A stretch of DNA of 5,500 nucleotides from contig JAEDLA010000113.1 in the NCBI GenBank assembly GCA_016295545.1, forward strand, positions 1 to 5,500, written 5' to 3'. The notes beneath the pieces were generated by a model. The model worked only from the letters and a program-made list of their open reading frames with translations, had not been told where the DNA came from and did not search any database. Both the position numbers and the translations under genes were made by a program. Position 1 is the first letter of the stretch. Each line of letters begins with the position of its first letter. Origin of the DNA: Oscillospiraceae bacterium (GTDB lineage Bacteria > Bacillota > Clostridia > Oscillospirales > Ruminococcaceae). Below, piece by piece: positions 1-5,408 of the stretch.

Positions 1-35
1 GACGAAACGCTATCAGACAACTTTTTCAACAGAAC

Positions 36-51
36 GATATGGAATTAGTAT
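36..51. repeat. 16-base direct repeat, copy 1
   Basis: The 16 bases gatatggaattagtat occur here and again, identically and in the same orientation, at 4569-4584. On the minus strand this copy begins at the last bases of the hydrolase stop codon. The similarity continues past the exact match into an ATTTA tract with a one-base indel, so the related stretch is a little over 20 bases. Both copies sit in noncoding DNA directly beside a gene. I cannot name the element; a dispersed intergenic repeat or a mobile-element end are options. Confidence 0.6.
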
Positions 52-923
52 TAAATATTTATCCTTTGCATAAAAAGCCTGAAATCCTCTGCCATTTTAT
101 CGGGAATTTCTGCATACATTAAATGTCCTTTATCAGTCAGACGGTACTCAGCGCCGATTTTTTCAGCATATTCAACCGCAAGCTTTCGCCATGAAGTACC
201 TTTAAGCGGAACTTTCATATCACTTATGTAGAAAAAAGCCGGAACACTCAGTAATCCTGTGGCTTCTGCTGCCCTTGCATTTTCAGTCATCATCATGGAT
301 TCCTCGAAAATTTCCGGATTAGTGAGATTGCGGTAAAAAAGCTCCTCATACAGAGCCTTTTCCTCAGATGTCAGATAATCAGAAGTCATCATTCCTGATA
401 CATTTACCGTCTTATTGCGCAGAAGCTTAGCCAGTAGTCCTCGTTTCTGAATTTTCCCGTAAAGTTTTTTATTCCGCTCATTCATAGCGGATTTTTTCTC
501 AGGCGGCAGGACTTTATCCATTTCAAGGGCTGTCTCAGGCAGTCCCATATCTATGCTGAACACTCCGCTGATTTCCTCCGGATATGTGTTTGCCCAGTAA
601 ACAGCTTCAAATCCTGAATACGAATGAGGTGCAAGAATATATGGCGGAACAATACCTGCCGCCTGCAATGCCTGACGGCTCTCGCTGACCATATTCTGCA
701 CTGAACGCTTTGTTCCTGTACTTTCACTTAGCCCGTATCCGGATTTTTCAACTACAACGATTTTGTATTCGTCTGACAGCCGGCGATACAAAGGTCGATA
801 CTCCAAAGCCGGTGAAGTAACACCACTGCCTGCAAGAAATACTATTGTCCTGCTTCCGCTTCCCTCTGTATAAATATTTATCTTTCCATTGCCAACAGGA
901 TATAACTGTCCGTATGATGTCAT
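51..923 (-). CDS. alpha/beta hydrolase fold protein
   Basis: This 290-residue protein has the alpha/beta hydrolase layout and no signal peptide or membrane segment, so it is probably cytoplasmic. An oxyanion-hole strand reads VFLAGSG (28-34). The nucleophile elbow is APHSYSG with Ser101 as the likely nucleophile; the usual G-x-S-x-G is changed to H-S-Y-S-G. A cap region spans about 130-225. Asp235 in YISDMKVP is the likely catalytic acid, and His267 in KGHLMY the likely base. Asp125 in FSIDMG follows the next strand, as in related Firmicute hydrolases. The ATG start is supported by AAGGAG (931-936) 7 bases upstream. The length is normal for a single-domain hydrolase with a cap. It lies 158 bases past the folate operon with its own promoter, so a folate role is not implied. 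The family covers esterases, lipases, peptidases and haloalkane-type hydrolases; the substrate cannot be read from sequence. Confidence 0.9.
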   Translation of the reverse strand: MTSYGQLYPVGNGKINIYTEGSGSRTIVFLAGSGVTSPALEYRPLYRRLSDEYKIVVVEKSGYGLSESTGTKRSVQNMVSESRQALQAAGIVPPYILAPHSYSGFEAVYWANTYPEEISGVFSIDMGLPETALEMDKVLPPEKKSAMNERNKKLYGKIQKRGLLAKLLRNKTVNVSGMMTSDYLTSEEKALYEELFYRNLTNPEIFEESMMMTENARAAEATGLLSVPAFFYISDMKVPLKGTSWRKLAVEYAEKIGAEYRLTDKGHLMYAEIPDKMAEDFRLFMQRINI

Positions 924-968
924 ATATTGGCTCCTTTCTGTTCATATTTTTAAATCAAACTTTTTTTG

Positions 969-997
969 ATTATACCATAATTCTCCGATATATTAAA
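969..997 (-). promoter_or_regulatory. Promoter of the alpha/beta hydrolase gene
   Basis: On the minus strand a perfect TATAAT (969-974) is preceded by TGG (975-977), giving an extended -10 box. The -35 region around 991-997 is poor: TTAATA or TTTAAT at 16-17 bases spacing. The extended -10 would compensate. The start site would fall near 960, leaving a leader of about 35 bases before the ATG. This supports independent transcription of the hydrolase. I see no clear intrinsic terminator between folBK (ends 1082) and this promoter, so read-through from the folate operon is also possible. Confidence 0.6.
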
Positions 998-1081
998 GGC
1001 TGAATTTTGGCATGATATATTCTGATAATACTTGACTGCTATGAAATATTCGATTATTGTTTCTGCTACAAAAGGGTTCTC

Positions 1082-1927
1082 TCATCGATTTGTAAGTGAA
1101 TCAGCAAGTTGTGAAACAGTCTTTTTTAAAACAGGATGTCTTTTGTTTGGCGCAATTTCGCACAGCGGCTGTAATACAAATGACCGCAAATGCATTTCTG
1201 AATGGGGAATTATCAGGTCGTCTGTTTCCATGACAGCATCATCATACATTAATATATCAAGATCAAGGGTTCTCGGTCCCCAGTGTACAAGGCGTTCTCT
1301 GTGAGCAGCCTGTTCGATTTCATGGAGCCTTTTCAGTAATTCCTCCGGAGTGAAAAGTGTTTCAAGAATCAGGCAGGCGTTTAAAAAATCATCTTGCTCA
1401 ACACCGCCGTAAGGCTCTGTAACATAATATGAGGAAACTTTTTCAACATGGCAACCCTTAGTTTCGTCCAGTGCCTTAACTGCATTATCCAGATAGGCTT
1501 TTTTGTCGCCTAAATTTGAACCAAGTCCGATATAGGCAGTATGCCGGAATCTGGTGATTTTTACGGAAACTGTCTTTAAGGGAAGTCCTACAGGAGCCCA
1601 GGGTTTTTTCAGTTCCAGTGTGACACCCTTTAAAATATTATAACGAATCAGAAGCGCTTCGGCAAGCTCCTCAGCTGCCGCTTCTATGAGCCTGCGTGGA
1701 TTTGATTTTGTATATTCAGTCATAAAACGGCAGACATCGCCATAATCTGCAGAGTTTTCCAGACAGTCAGTTTTTCCTGCATTTCTGCTGTCAACGTACA
1801 TTGTAAGGGATATAAGAAATTTCTGTCCGAGCCTGTTTTCCTCTGGGAATACACCGTGATTTGCAAAAATCTCCAGATCTTCAATATGAATTTCGTCAAA
1901 ATTCAGTGTGTTCATAAACCGTTTCAC
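1082..1927 (-). CDS. folBK: Bifunctional dihydroneopterin aldolase / HPPK (FolB-FolK fusion)
   Basis: This cytosolic protein carries two consecutive folate steps. FolB splits 7,8-dihydroneopterin to 6-hydroxymethyl-dihydropterin and glycolaldehyde; FolK pyrophosphorylates that product with ATP. Residues about 11-127 are FolB: ANHGVFPEEN with GQKF (22-37), DYG (61-63), and KKPWAP (107-112) with the expected active-site lysine. Residues about 130-281 are FolK: YIGLGSNLGD (132-141), TEPYGG (170-175), and HWGPRTLDLDIL (215-226), where Asp222 and Asp224 are the Mg-binding pair. RSFVLQPL (248-255) follows. The fusion order matches SulD of Streptococcus pneumoniae. In the longest reading the start is GTG (1925-1927), overlapping the folP stop as GTGA. 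AAGGA (1930-1934) is only 2 bases from that GTG and 14 from an in-frame ATG (1913-1915), so the start is unsettled. It is the last gene of the operon, and all key residues of both domains are present. Confidence 0.96.
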   Translation of the reverse strand: MKRFMNTLNFDEIHIEDLEIFANHGVFPEENRLGQKFLISLTMYVDSRNAGKTDCLENSADYGDVCRFMTEYTKSNPRRLIEAAAEELAEALLIRYNILKGVTLELKKPWAPVGLPLKTVSVKITRFRHTAYIGLGSNLGDKKAYLDNAVKALDETKGCHVEKVSSYYVTEPYGGVEQDDFLNACLILETLFTPEELLKRLHEIEQAAHRERLVHWGPRTLDLDILMYDDAVMETDDLIIPHSEMHLRSFVLQPLCEIAPNKRHPVLKKTVSQLADSLTNR

Positions 1928-2736
1928 TTTCCTTCACGTAAAATTGCCTGTGTCATGAGGATTGCTCTGTAATTTTCTTTGACATCGTGTACCCTTACAA
2001 AGGCTGCCTTTTTCTGAACGCCTATTACTGTTGTAACAATAGTACCCTCTACTCGCTGGTCAGCAGGCAGATCAAGAGTTAGTCCGATTACAGATTTTCT
2101 TGATGTGGCAAGCAATACCGGATATCCCAGTTCTGTAAGCCATTCCAGATTATTTATTGCAATGAGATTCTGTTCGTATGTCTTTCCGAATCCAATACCC
2201 GGATCAAGAATTATCTTATTATCCGGTATTCCTGCTTCCTTTGCAATAGTCAGAGAATCTCTGATATCCTGAATCATATCCTTCTGAAAGTTTTCATATT
2301 CTGCCTTTTCACGGTTATGCATGAGGCAGCAGGGGACATTATATCTGACAATAAGCTCAGCAATTCTCCTGTCGTATTTCAGTCCCCAGATGTCATTTAC
2401 CATGTCAGCACCGGCTTTAAGGGCAGCTTCTACAACCTCGCTTTTATAGCTGTCAATAGATACAGGAATATCAAAGTTCTTTTTCACCATTTCAATTGCG
2501 GGCACAACACGTTCAATTTCTTCCTGTACACTTATCTGTACATGACCGGGACGTGTTGATTCACCGCCGATGTCAATAATTGAAGCTCCCTCGTTTATCA
2601 TGTCTGCCGTATGCTGCTTTGCACGTTCGAGATTATTCCATTTGCCGCCGTCTGAAAAGGAATCAGGTGTAACATTAAGAATCCCCATAATATAACAGTT
2701 ATTTTTTACATCGAATTCCCGGTTTCCAATTTTCAT
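1924..2736 (-). CDS. folP: Dihydropteroate synthase
   Basis: FolP condenses 6-hydroxymethyl-dihydropterin pyrophosphate with p-aminobenzoate to give 7,8-dihydropteroate, and is the sulfonamide target. The 270-residue protein is a full-length TIM barrel with every family motif: GILNVTPDSFSDGG (18-31), IDIGGESTRPG (54-64), SIDSYK (93-98), NDIWG (114-118), MHNR (139-142), DPGIGFGKT (178-186), LLATSRKSVIG (208-218), RVEGT (228-232) and RVHDV (248-252). The sulfonamide-relevant loops look unmodified: Phe27 in DSFSDGG and Thr61-Arg62-Pro63, with no insertion, so nothing suggests a resistant variant. AAGGAG (2744-2749) lies 7 bases before the ATG. The gene follows the HD-domain gene by 17 bases and overlaps the folBK GTG start by 4 bases, so translation is probably coupled. 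FolP uses the product of FolBK and feeds FolC, all from one transcript. Confidence 0.98.
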   Translation of the reverse strand: MKIGNREFDVKNNCYIMGILNVTPDSFSDGGKWNNLERAKQHTADMINEGASIIDIGGESTRPGHVQISVQEEIERVVPAIEMVKKNFDIPVSIDSYKSEVVEAALKAGADMVNDIWGLKYDRRIAELIVRYNVPCCLMHNREKAEYENFQKDMIQDIRDSLTIAKEAGIPDNKIILDPGIGFGKTYEQNLIAINNLEWLTELGYPVLLATSRKSVIGLTLDLPADQRVEGTIVTTVIGVQKKAAFVRVHDVKENYRAILMTQAILREGK

Positions 2737-2753
2737 AAATTTGCTCCTTATGC

Positions 2754-3236
2754 TTATAGATATAAATTAAGATTTTTCTTCTGAATGCTCCAGTTGCATA
2801 TTTTTTCTGCCTTACAGAACAGACAGGGGCGGGATTTTTTATCTGCTCTGTAAATAAGTCCCGTAAGGTCATCTTTTCCTGCAGCCTCAGCAGTTCTGTG
2901 CTGTGCAATGGCAGTTATGATTATATTCTGCTCCTGTGTGTCAAATCCGCAGTCTTTCAGAATGTCACCTGCCAGCATTGCACTTGCCTTATCATGGGGA
3001 ATATTCTCCATATATTCAAGATGTCTCCCGATATCATGAAGCAGAGCTGCGGCGTAAATCAATTCCTTTGAAATATTCAGACTGCGTTCAAGATTTTCAA
3101 TATATGCCAGTCTTGCAACATCAAGAAAATGGCTTATATCATGGAGGCAGAAGATTCGGTCTTTTTCAAGCTCACGTATTTTTTCTGTACAGCTGCGCCA
3201 TAATCCATGACTGCATATTTTATCGATTCTCTCCAT
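2754..3236 (-). CDS. HD-domain phosphohydrolase in folate operon
   Basis: This 160-residue soluble protein belongs to the HD metal-dependent phosphohydrolase superfamily. The metal-ligand pattern is visible: His32 and His36 in LHDISHFLDVARLA, the His67-Asp68 pair in LLHDIGRH, His81, His113 in AQHRT, and Asp132 in RADKKSR. The tail has Cys138, Cys141 and Cys147 (C-x2-C-x5-C, followed by NW). The ATG start follows the folC stop by 3 bases, with GGGAG (3245-3249) inside the end of folC. It is the second gene of the operon. HD enzymes cleave phosphate esters, including nucleotides and cyclic nucleotides. Archaeal MptB is an HD enzyme acting on a dihydroneopterin cyclic phosphate. From context I infer a role in removing phosphate from dihydroneopterin phosphates, a step no other gene here supplies. 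An unrelated housekeeping phosphatase is also possible. Family call firm, substrate speculative. Confidence 0.92.
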   Translation of the reverse strand: MERIDKICSHGLWRSCTEKIRELEKDRIFCLHDISHFLDVARLAYIENLERSLNISKELIYAAALLHDIGRHLEYMENIPHDKASAMLAGDILKDCGFDTQEQNIIITAIAQHRTAEAAGKDDLTGLIYRADKKSRPCLFCKAEKICNWSIQKKNLNLYL

Positions 3237-3239
3237 GAA

Positions 3240-4553
3240 TCATGCTCCCTTCGGCTTGCTGCGGTGTGAGCTGTAATCCATTACAGCCTTTTCTGCTTCT
3301 CCGAGAAAAGAAAGAGAACCAAAAATAATAACAGCGTCCTCCTGTTCAGCCAGCGCCATAGTTTTTGAAACTGCCTGCTGTATGCTGTCTGCTGCTTCCA
3401 CAGATGGATTAACTGCGGCAACTGCTTCTGCAAGGTCTTTTGCTGCCATTGCCCGTGGATTATCTCTTGTTTCTATTGTTATTATATGCTCTGCAATAGG
3501 AGCGGTAAGCTCAATTACCTTTTGATAATCCTTATCCTGAAAAATACCGAAAATATAGTAAAGCTTTTTTCCTTTGAAGTAAAGCTTCAGTGAGCTTTGC
3601 AGCTCTTTTGCTGCTGCAGGATTGTGCGCACCGTCCATAATAACTGTGGGATTTTTTTGAATTACAGTAAAACGTCCTCTCCACCGGGTGTTAAGCAATC
3701 CGTCATAAACCTGACGGTCAGAAAGTGAAAATCCGGTTTTCCTAAGCGCTGTTACTGCCTCCAGTGCAAGTGCTGCATTCTGAATCTGATAACTTCCGGC
3801 AAGAGAGATAACAACATTATTCCATGAACGGTAAGAAAAGGACTGACGCTCATAGCCGCAGCATATATCTCTGATATCCAAAAGAGAAACTATCTGACAG
3901 GTGCAGTTTCTTTCCCGGCAGGTTTTAGTGATAACTTTTTCTGCCTCCGGCTGTTGCGCCGCCGAAACAACAATAGTATCAGGCTTTATTATACCTGCTT
4001 TCTCAGCCGCAATTTTTTCAAGCGTGTCTCCGAGAATTGCTGTATGGTCCATGCTGATTGAGGTTATTATTTCCAGAACAGGCGTATTTATAACATTTGT
4101 TGCGTCCTGAGCACCTCCAAGACCGGTTTCCAGTACTACAATGTCGCACTGCTTTTCCTTAAAAAAGAGAAAAGCCATTGCTGTTTCAGCTTCAAACAGA
4201 GTAGGGATATCTTCGCCCTTTGCCTGCATTTTTTCAATTGCTTCTGCAATGGCAGTAACGTGGACAGCAAGAGACTCCTTTTCTATTACCTTTTCGTCCA
4301 CCTGAATCCGTTCACGATAGGAAAAAAGTGTGGGAGAAATATATCGTCCGGTTCTGTAAGCAGCACCGGTTAAAATGGTTGAAAGGTATGCCAGTACAGA
4401 ACCTTTGCCGTTTGTTCCGGAAATATGAATGAATTTCAGTTCGTTCTGAGGATTTCCAAGCAGCTCAAGCAGTGCCCTCATTCGTGACAGACCAAGAACA
4501 CTGCCCTTTGCCGAAAGACCGTTCAGGTACTCCCTCGATTGTAAATAATCCAT
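3240..4553 (-). CDS. folC: Dihydrofolate synthase / folylpolyglutamate synthase
   Basis: FolC is a Mur-ligase-family enzyme that uses ATP to join glutamate to dihydropteroate, and usually also extends the glutamate tail of folates. The 437-residue length is normal. The P-loop is HISGTNGKGS (43-52). SPTLFSYRERIQ (73-84) corresponds to the SPHL..ERI loop, with Thr in place of His. Further motifs are ETGLGG (142-147) with DATN (150-153), SISMDHTAILGDTLEKIAAE (165-184) leading to Lys185 of the AEKAGI motif (normally carbamylated), GSYQIQNA (253-260) and TRWRGRF (289-295). The C-terminal ligase domain has DGAHNP (307-312), GIFQDKD (336-342) and GSLSFLGE (412-419). The ATG has GGAGG (4561-4565) 7 bases upstream. 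It is the first gene after a THF riboswitch, so the whole operon should respond to folate level. Whether it does both ligase reactions cannot be decided from sequence, but no second folC is seen here. Confidence 0.97.
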   Translation of the reverse strand: MDYLQSREYLNGLSAKGSVLGLSRMRALLELLGNPQNELKFIHISGTNGKGSVLAYLSTILTGAAYRTGRYISPTLFSYRERIQVDEKVIEKESLAVHVTAIAEAIEKMQAKGEDIPTLFEAETAMAFLFFKEKQCDIVVLETGLGGAQDATNVINTPVLEIITSISMDHTAILGDTLEKIAAEKAGIIKPDTIVVSAAQQPEAEKVITKTCRERNCTCQIVSLLDIRDICCGYERQSFSYRSWNNVVISLAGSYQIQNAALALEAVTALRKTGFSLSDRQVYDGLLNTRWRGRFTVIQKNPTVIMDGAHNPAAAKELQSSLKLYFKGKKLYYIFGIFQDKDYQKVIELTAPIAEHIITIETRDNPRAMAAKDLAEAVAAVNPSVEAADSIQQAVSKTMALAEQEDAVIIFGSLSFLGEAEKAVMDYSSHRSKPKGA

Positions 4554-4568
4554 GATTTTCCCTCCGTA

Positions 4569-4584
4569 GATATGGAATTAGTAT
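4569..4584. repeat. 16-base direct repeat, copy 2
   Basis: This is an exact second copy of the 16-mer at 36-51, in the same orientation. On the minus strand it directly follows the terminator hairpin, overlaps the 3' end of its U-rich tail, and ends 3 bases before the folC GGAGG site. It therefore forms the spacer between terminator and ribosome binding site. See copy 1 for the extended similarity. Confidence 0.6.
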
Positions 4585-4630
4585 AAATAAGGTGCCCTCT
4601 GTAATACGCATACGCCGCATAGAGGACACC
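4582..4630 (-). terminator. Riboswitch-controlled intrinsic terminator upstream of folC
   Basis: In the minus-strand RNA, GGTGTCCTCT (4621-4630) pairs with AGAGGGCACC (4591-4600) over 10 bp with one G-U. The stem extends inward as ATGCG (4616-4620) with CGTAT (4604-4608), past a 3-base bulge. A U-rich but imperfect tail, TTATTTATA, follows. Its place between the THF aptamer and the folC ribosome binding site makes it the likely expression platform, formed when folate is bound. The tail is weaker than in an ideal terminator, so leaky termination is plausible. Confidence 0.72.
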
Positions 4631-4648
4631 ATTGCTATTATATCCGGT

Positions 4649-4758
4649 ATGCAGCAGCGAGATGCGGAAACCGAACCGCAAAACATTACGTTTTTTCGTC
4701 CCTTTGGCAACTCTCCGTCCAAAAGGCACTTTACGCTCGGTTTACTACTCTGCCAGCA
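4649..4758 (-). promoter_or_regulatory. Tetrahydrofolate (THF, class I) riboswitch aptamer
   Basis: The minus-strand RNA carries the conserved blocks of the class I THF riboswitch in order: GAGTAG (4745-4750), GCGTAAAGTG (4727-4736), GACGAA (4695-4700), GCGGT (4675-4679) and GCATC (4661-4665). P1 pairs GGCAG (4750-4754) with CTGCT (4653-4657) and extends past a bulged U with ATGC (4755-4758 region) to GCAT (4649-4652). P2 pairs AAACCG (4738-4743) with CGGTTT (4668-4673). P3 pairs CCTTT (4722-4726) with AAAGG (4701-4705). A small hairpin AAAAC-GTAAT-GTTTT occupies 4680-4694. The loop-to-junction pseudoknot is available as GAGA (4712-4715) with TCTC (4659-4662). It senses reduced folates and is expected to turn off the downstream folC, HD, folP and folBK genes. 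I recognised it by eye against the known aptamer; no covariance-model score was run. Confidence 0.88.
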
Positions 4759-4852
4759 TTAATACTTTTTATTTCTGCTCTTACTGTTCATACGCTGAAT
4801 AATCTGTTGTATGACAGCAATAAGCAGCTTTCATTCATAGTTCAACATGAGA

Positions 4853-4881
4853 ATTATAGCACAGAAAAAATAAAAAGTCAA
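4853..4881 (-). promoter_or_regulatory. Folate operon promoter (sigma-A type, extended -10)
   Basis: On the minus strand TTGACT (4876-4881, 5 of 6 matches to the -35 consensus) is separated by exactly 17 bases from a perfect TATAAT (4853-4858). TGC just before it adds an extended -10. Transcription should start near 4846, giving a leader of about 290 nt that holds roughly 88 nt of unassigned sequence, the THF aptamer and the terminator. This is the strongest promoter in the window, fitting an operon controlled by attenuation rather than initiation. Confidence 0.88.
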
Positions 4882-4910
4882 GGTAATAATTCCTGTATGC
4901 TTTTCCGAGG

Positions 4911-4958
4911 GCAGTATCCTCATTTTCTTCTGATTTCCTCCTGTTCTCAGGATAGTGC
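4911..4958. repeat. Imperfect inverted repeat upstream of folate promoter
   Basis: The arms gcagtatcct (4911-4920) and aggatagtgc (4949-4958) are inverted with 9 of 10 matches, around a 28-base pyrimidine-rich loop. A nested 4-bp hairpin cctg/cagg lies at 4940-4951. It sits 30-75 bases upstream of the folC -35 box and about 145 bases upstream of the divergent small gene. No T-tract follows on either strand, so it is not a convincing terminator; an operator or chance are alternatives. The rest of 4882-5102 shows no gene or RNA that I can support. Confidence 0.35.
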
Positions 4959-5053
4959 AGTCCGGTGGCGGTTATATCTTATCTTAATCCGCAGACTTAA
5001 AAACAAGCCACTTTTCAAAATCACAGAAATATGGTAAACAGAATGTAGGTCAG

Positions 5054-5082
5054 TTGCTCTACAAATAAGAAGCTGGTTTATA
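5054..5082 (+). promoter_or_regulatory. Possible promoter of the small AT-rich gene
   Basis: TTGCTC (5054-5059) and TTTATA (5077-5082) are 17 bases apart, with TGG directly before the second box as an extended -10. The -35 half matches only 3 of 6 positions. In AT-rich DNA such matches arise readily, so this is a weak call. The start would fall near 5089, only about 14 bases before the ATG. Confidence 0.3.
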
Positions 5083-5102
5083 TAAGTCGGGAAATAATAT
5101 TT

Positions 5103-5408
5103 ATGGAGTATTTAGAAAAGAGTTTTTCTGAAATAAAAAATATTGATAGCAATGGAATCACTTTTAAAAGCGGAGAAAAAATTATATTTAAGGAATGTAT
5201 TAAGCAACGCTATAACAGTGAAACTTGTGTAGCAGAAAGGGATATATCTGCCCAACCACCTTACTTTGAATTCTTTACTCCTAACAAACCTATCAGAATT
5301 ATCTTTTATAAAACAGGATTATTTTCAAAAGTAAAGAATAGTAATAATTTTCTTAAATTGCAGATGATGATAACTGAATATGGTTATTCATCGTATGATT
5401 TGAGTTGA
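5103..5408 (+). CDS. Hypothetical 101-residue protein, AT-rich, divergent from folate operon
   Basis: I do not recognise this protein. It reads through 101 residues from ATG to TGA, with a plausible soluble composition: charged N-terminus, alternating hydrophobic and polar residues suggesting beta strands (about 18-30 and 54-70), two cysteines (32 and 42), and a helix-like stretch (82-93) ending in EYGYSSYDLS. There is no signal peptide or membrane segment. The ribosome binding site is poor: only GGGA (5089-5092), 10 bases before the ATG. Samples of the ORF are about 22-28% GC against about 42% in a folP sample, suggesting a different history or relaxed constraint. It is transcribed away from the folate operon and shares no evident function with it. 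It could be a lineage-specific orphan or one copy of a small paralogous family. Its reality as a gene rests on ORF length in AT-rich DNA and on amino-acid composition. Confidence 0.6.
   Translation: MEYLEKSFSEIKNIDSNGITFKSGEKIIFKECIKQRYNSETCVAERDISAQPPYFEFFTPNKPIRIIFYKTGLFSKVKNSNNFLKLQMMITEYGYSSYDLS

Noticed and set aside
928..1081. Search for an intrinsic terminator after folBK
   Set aside because: No GC-rich hairpin followed by a T-run was found on the minus strand. The poly-A/T run at 961-967 belongs to the start region of the hydrolase transcript.
1032..1304. Plus-strand ORF of 90 residues antisense to the end of folBK
   Set aside because: It overlaps the well-supported FolK domain on the other strand, has no ribosome binding site and has no recognisable protein features.
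4465..4729. Two minus-strand ORFs (4465-4722 and 4523-4729) across the leader and folC start
   Set aside because: They begin inside the riboswitch aptamer, pass through the terminator and run out of frame into folC. The RNA structure explains the region better.
4649..4758. Other riboswitch classes (lysine, ZTP/pfl, T-box) for the folC leader
   Set aside because: The T-box and ZTP conserved blocks are absent and the lysine core does not fit, whereas all THF-I blocks appear in order with matching stems before folate genes.
4831..4923. Minus-strand 30-codon ORF with a hydrophobic segment, preceded by GGAGG
   Set aside because: The GGAGG is about 13 bases from the ATG, and the ORF contains the -35 and -10 boxes of the folate promoter. 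The hydrophobic stretch comes from the T-rich spacer.
4807..5037. Plus-strand ORF of 76 residues in the folC to small-gene intergenic region
   Set aside because: It runs across the folate promoter, lacks a ribosome binding site, and its translation resembles no family; it looks like a chance ORF.
5041..5075. tRNA-like stretch with GTCAGTTG between TGTAG and CTACA
   Set aside because: Only a 5-bp hairpin resembling a D-arm is present; there is no acceptor, anticodon or T-arm and no GTTCGA-type loop.
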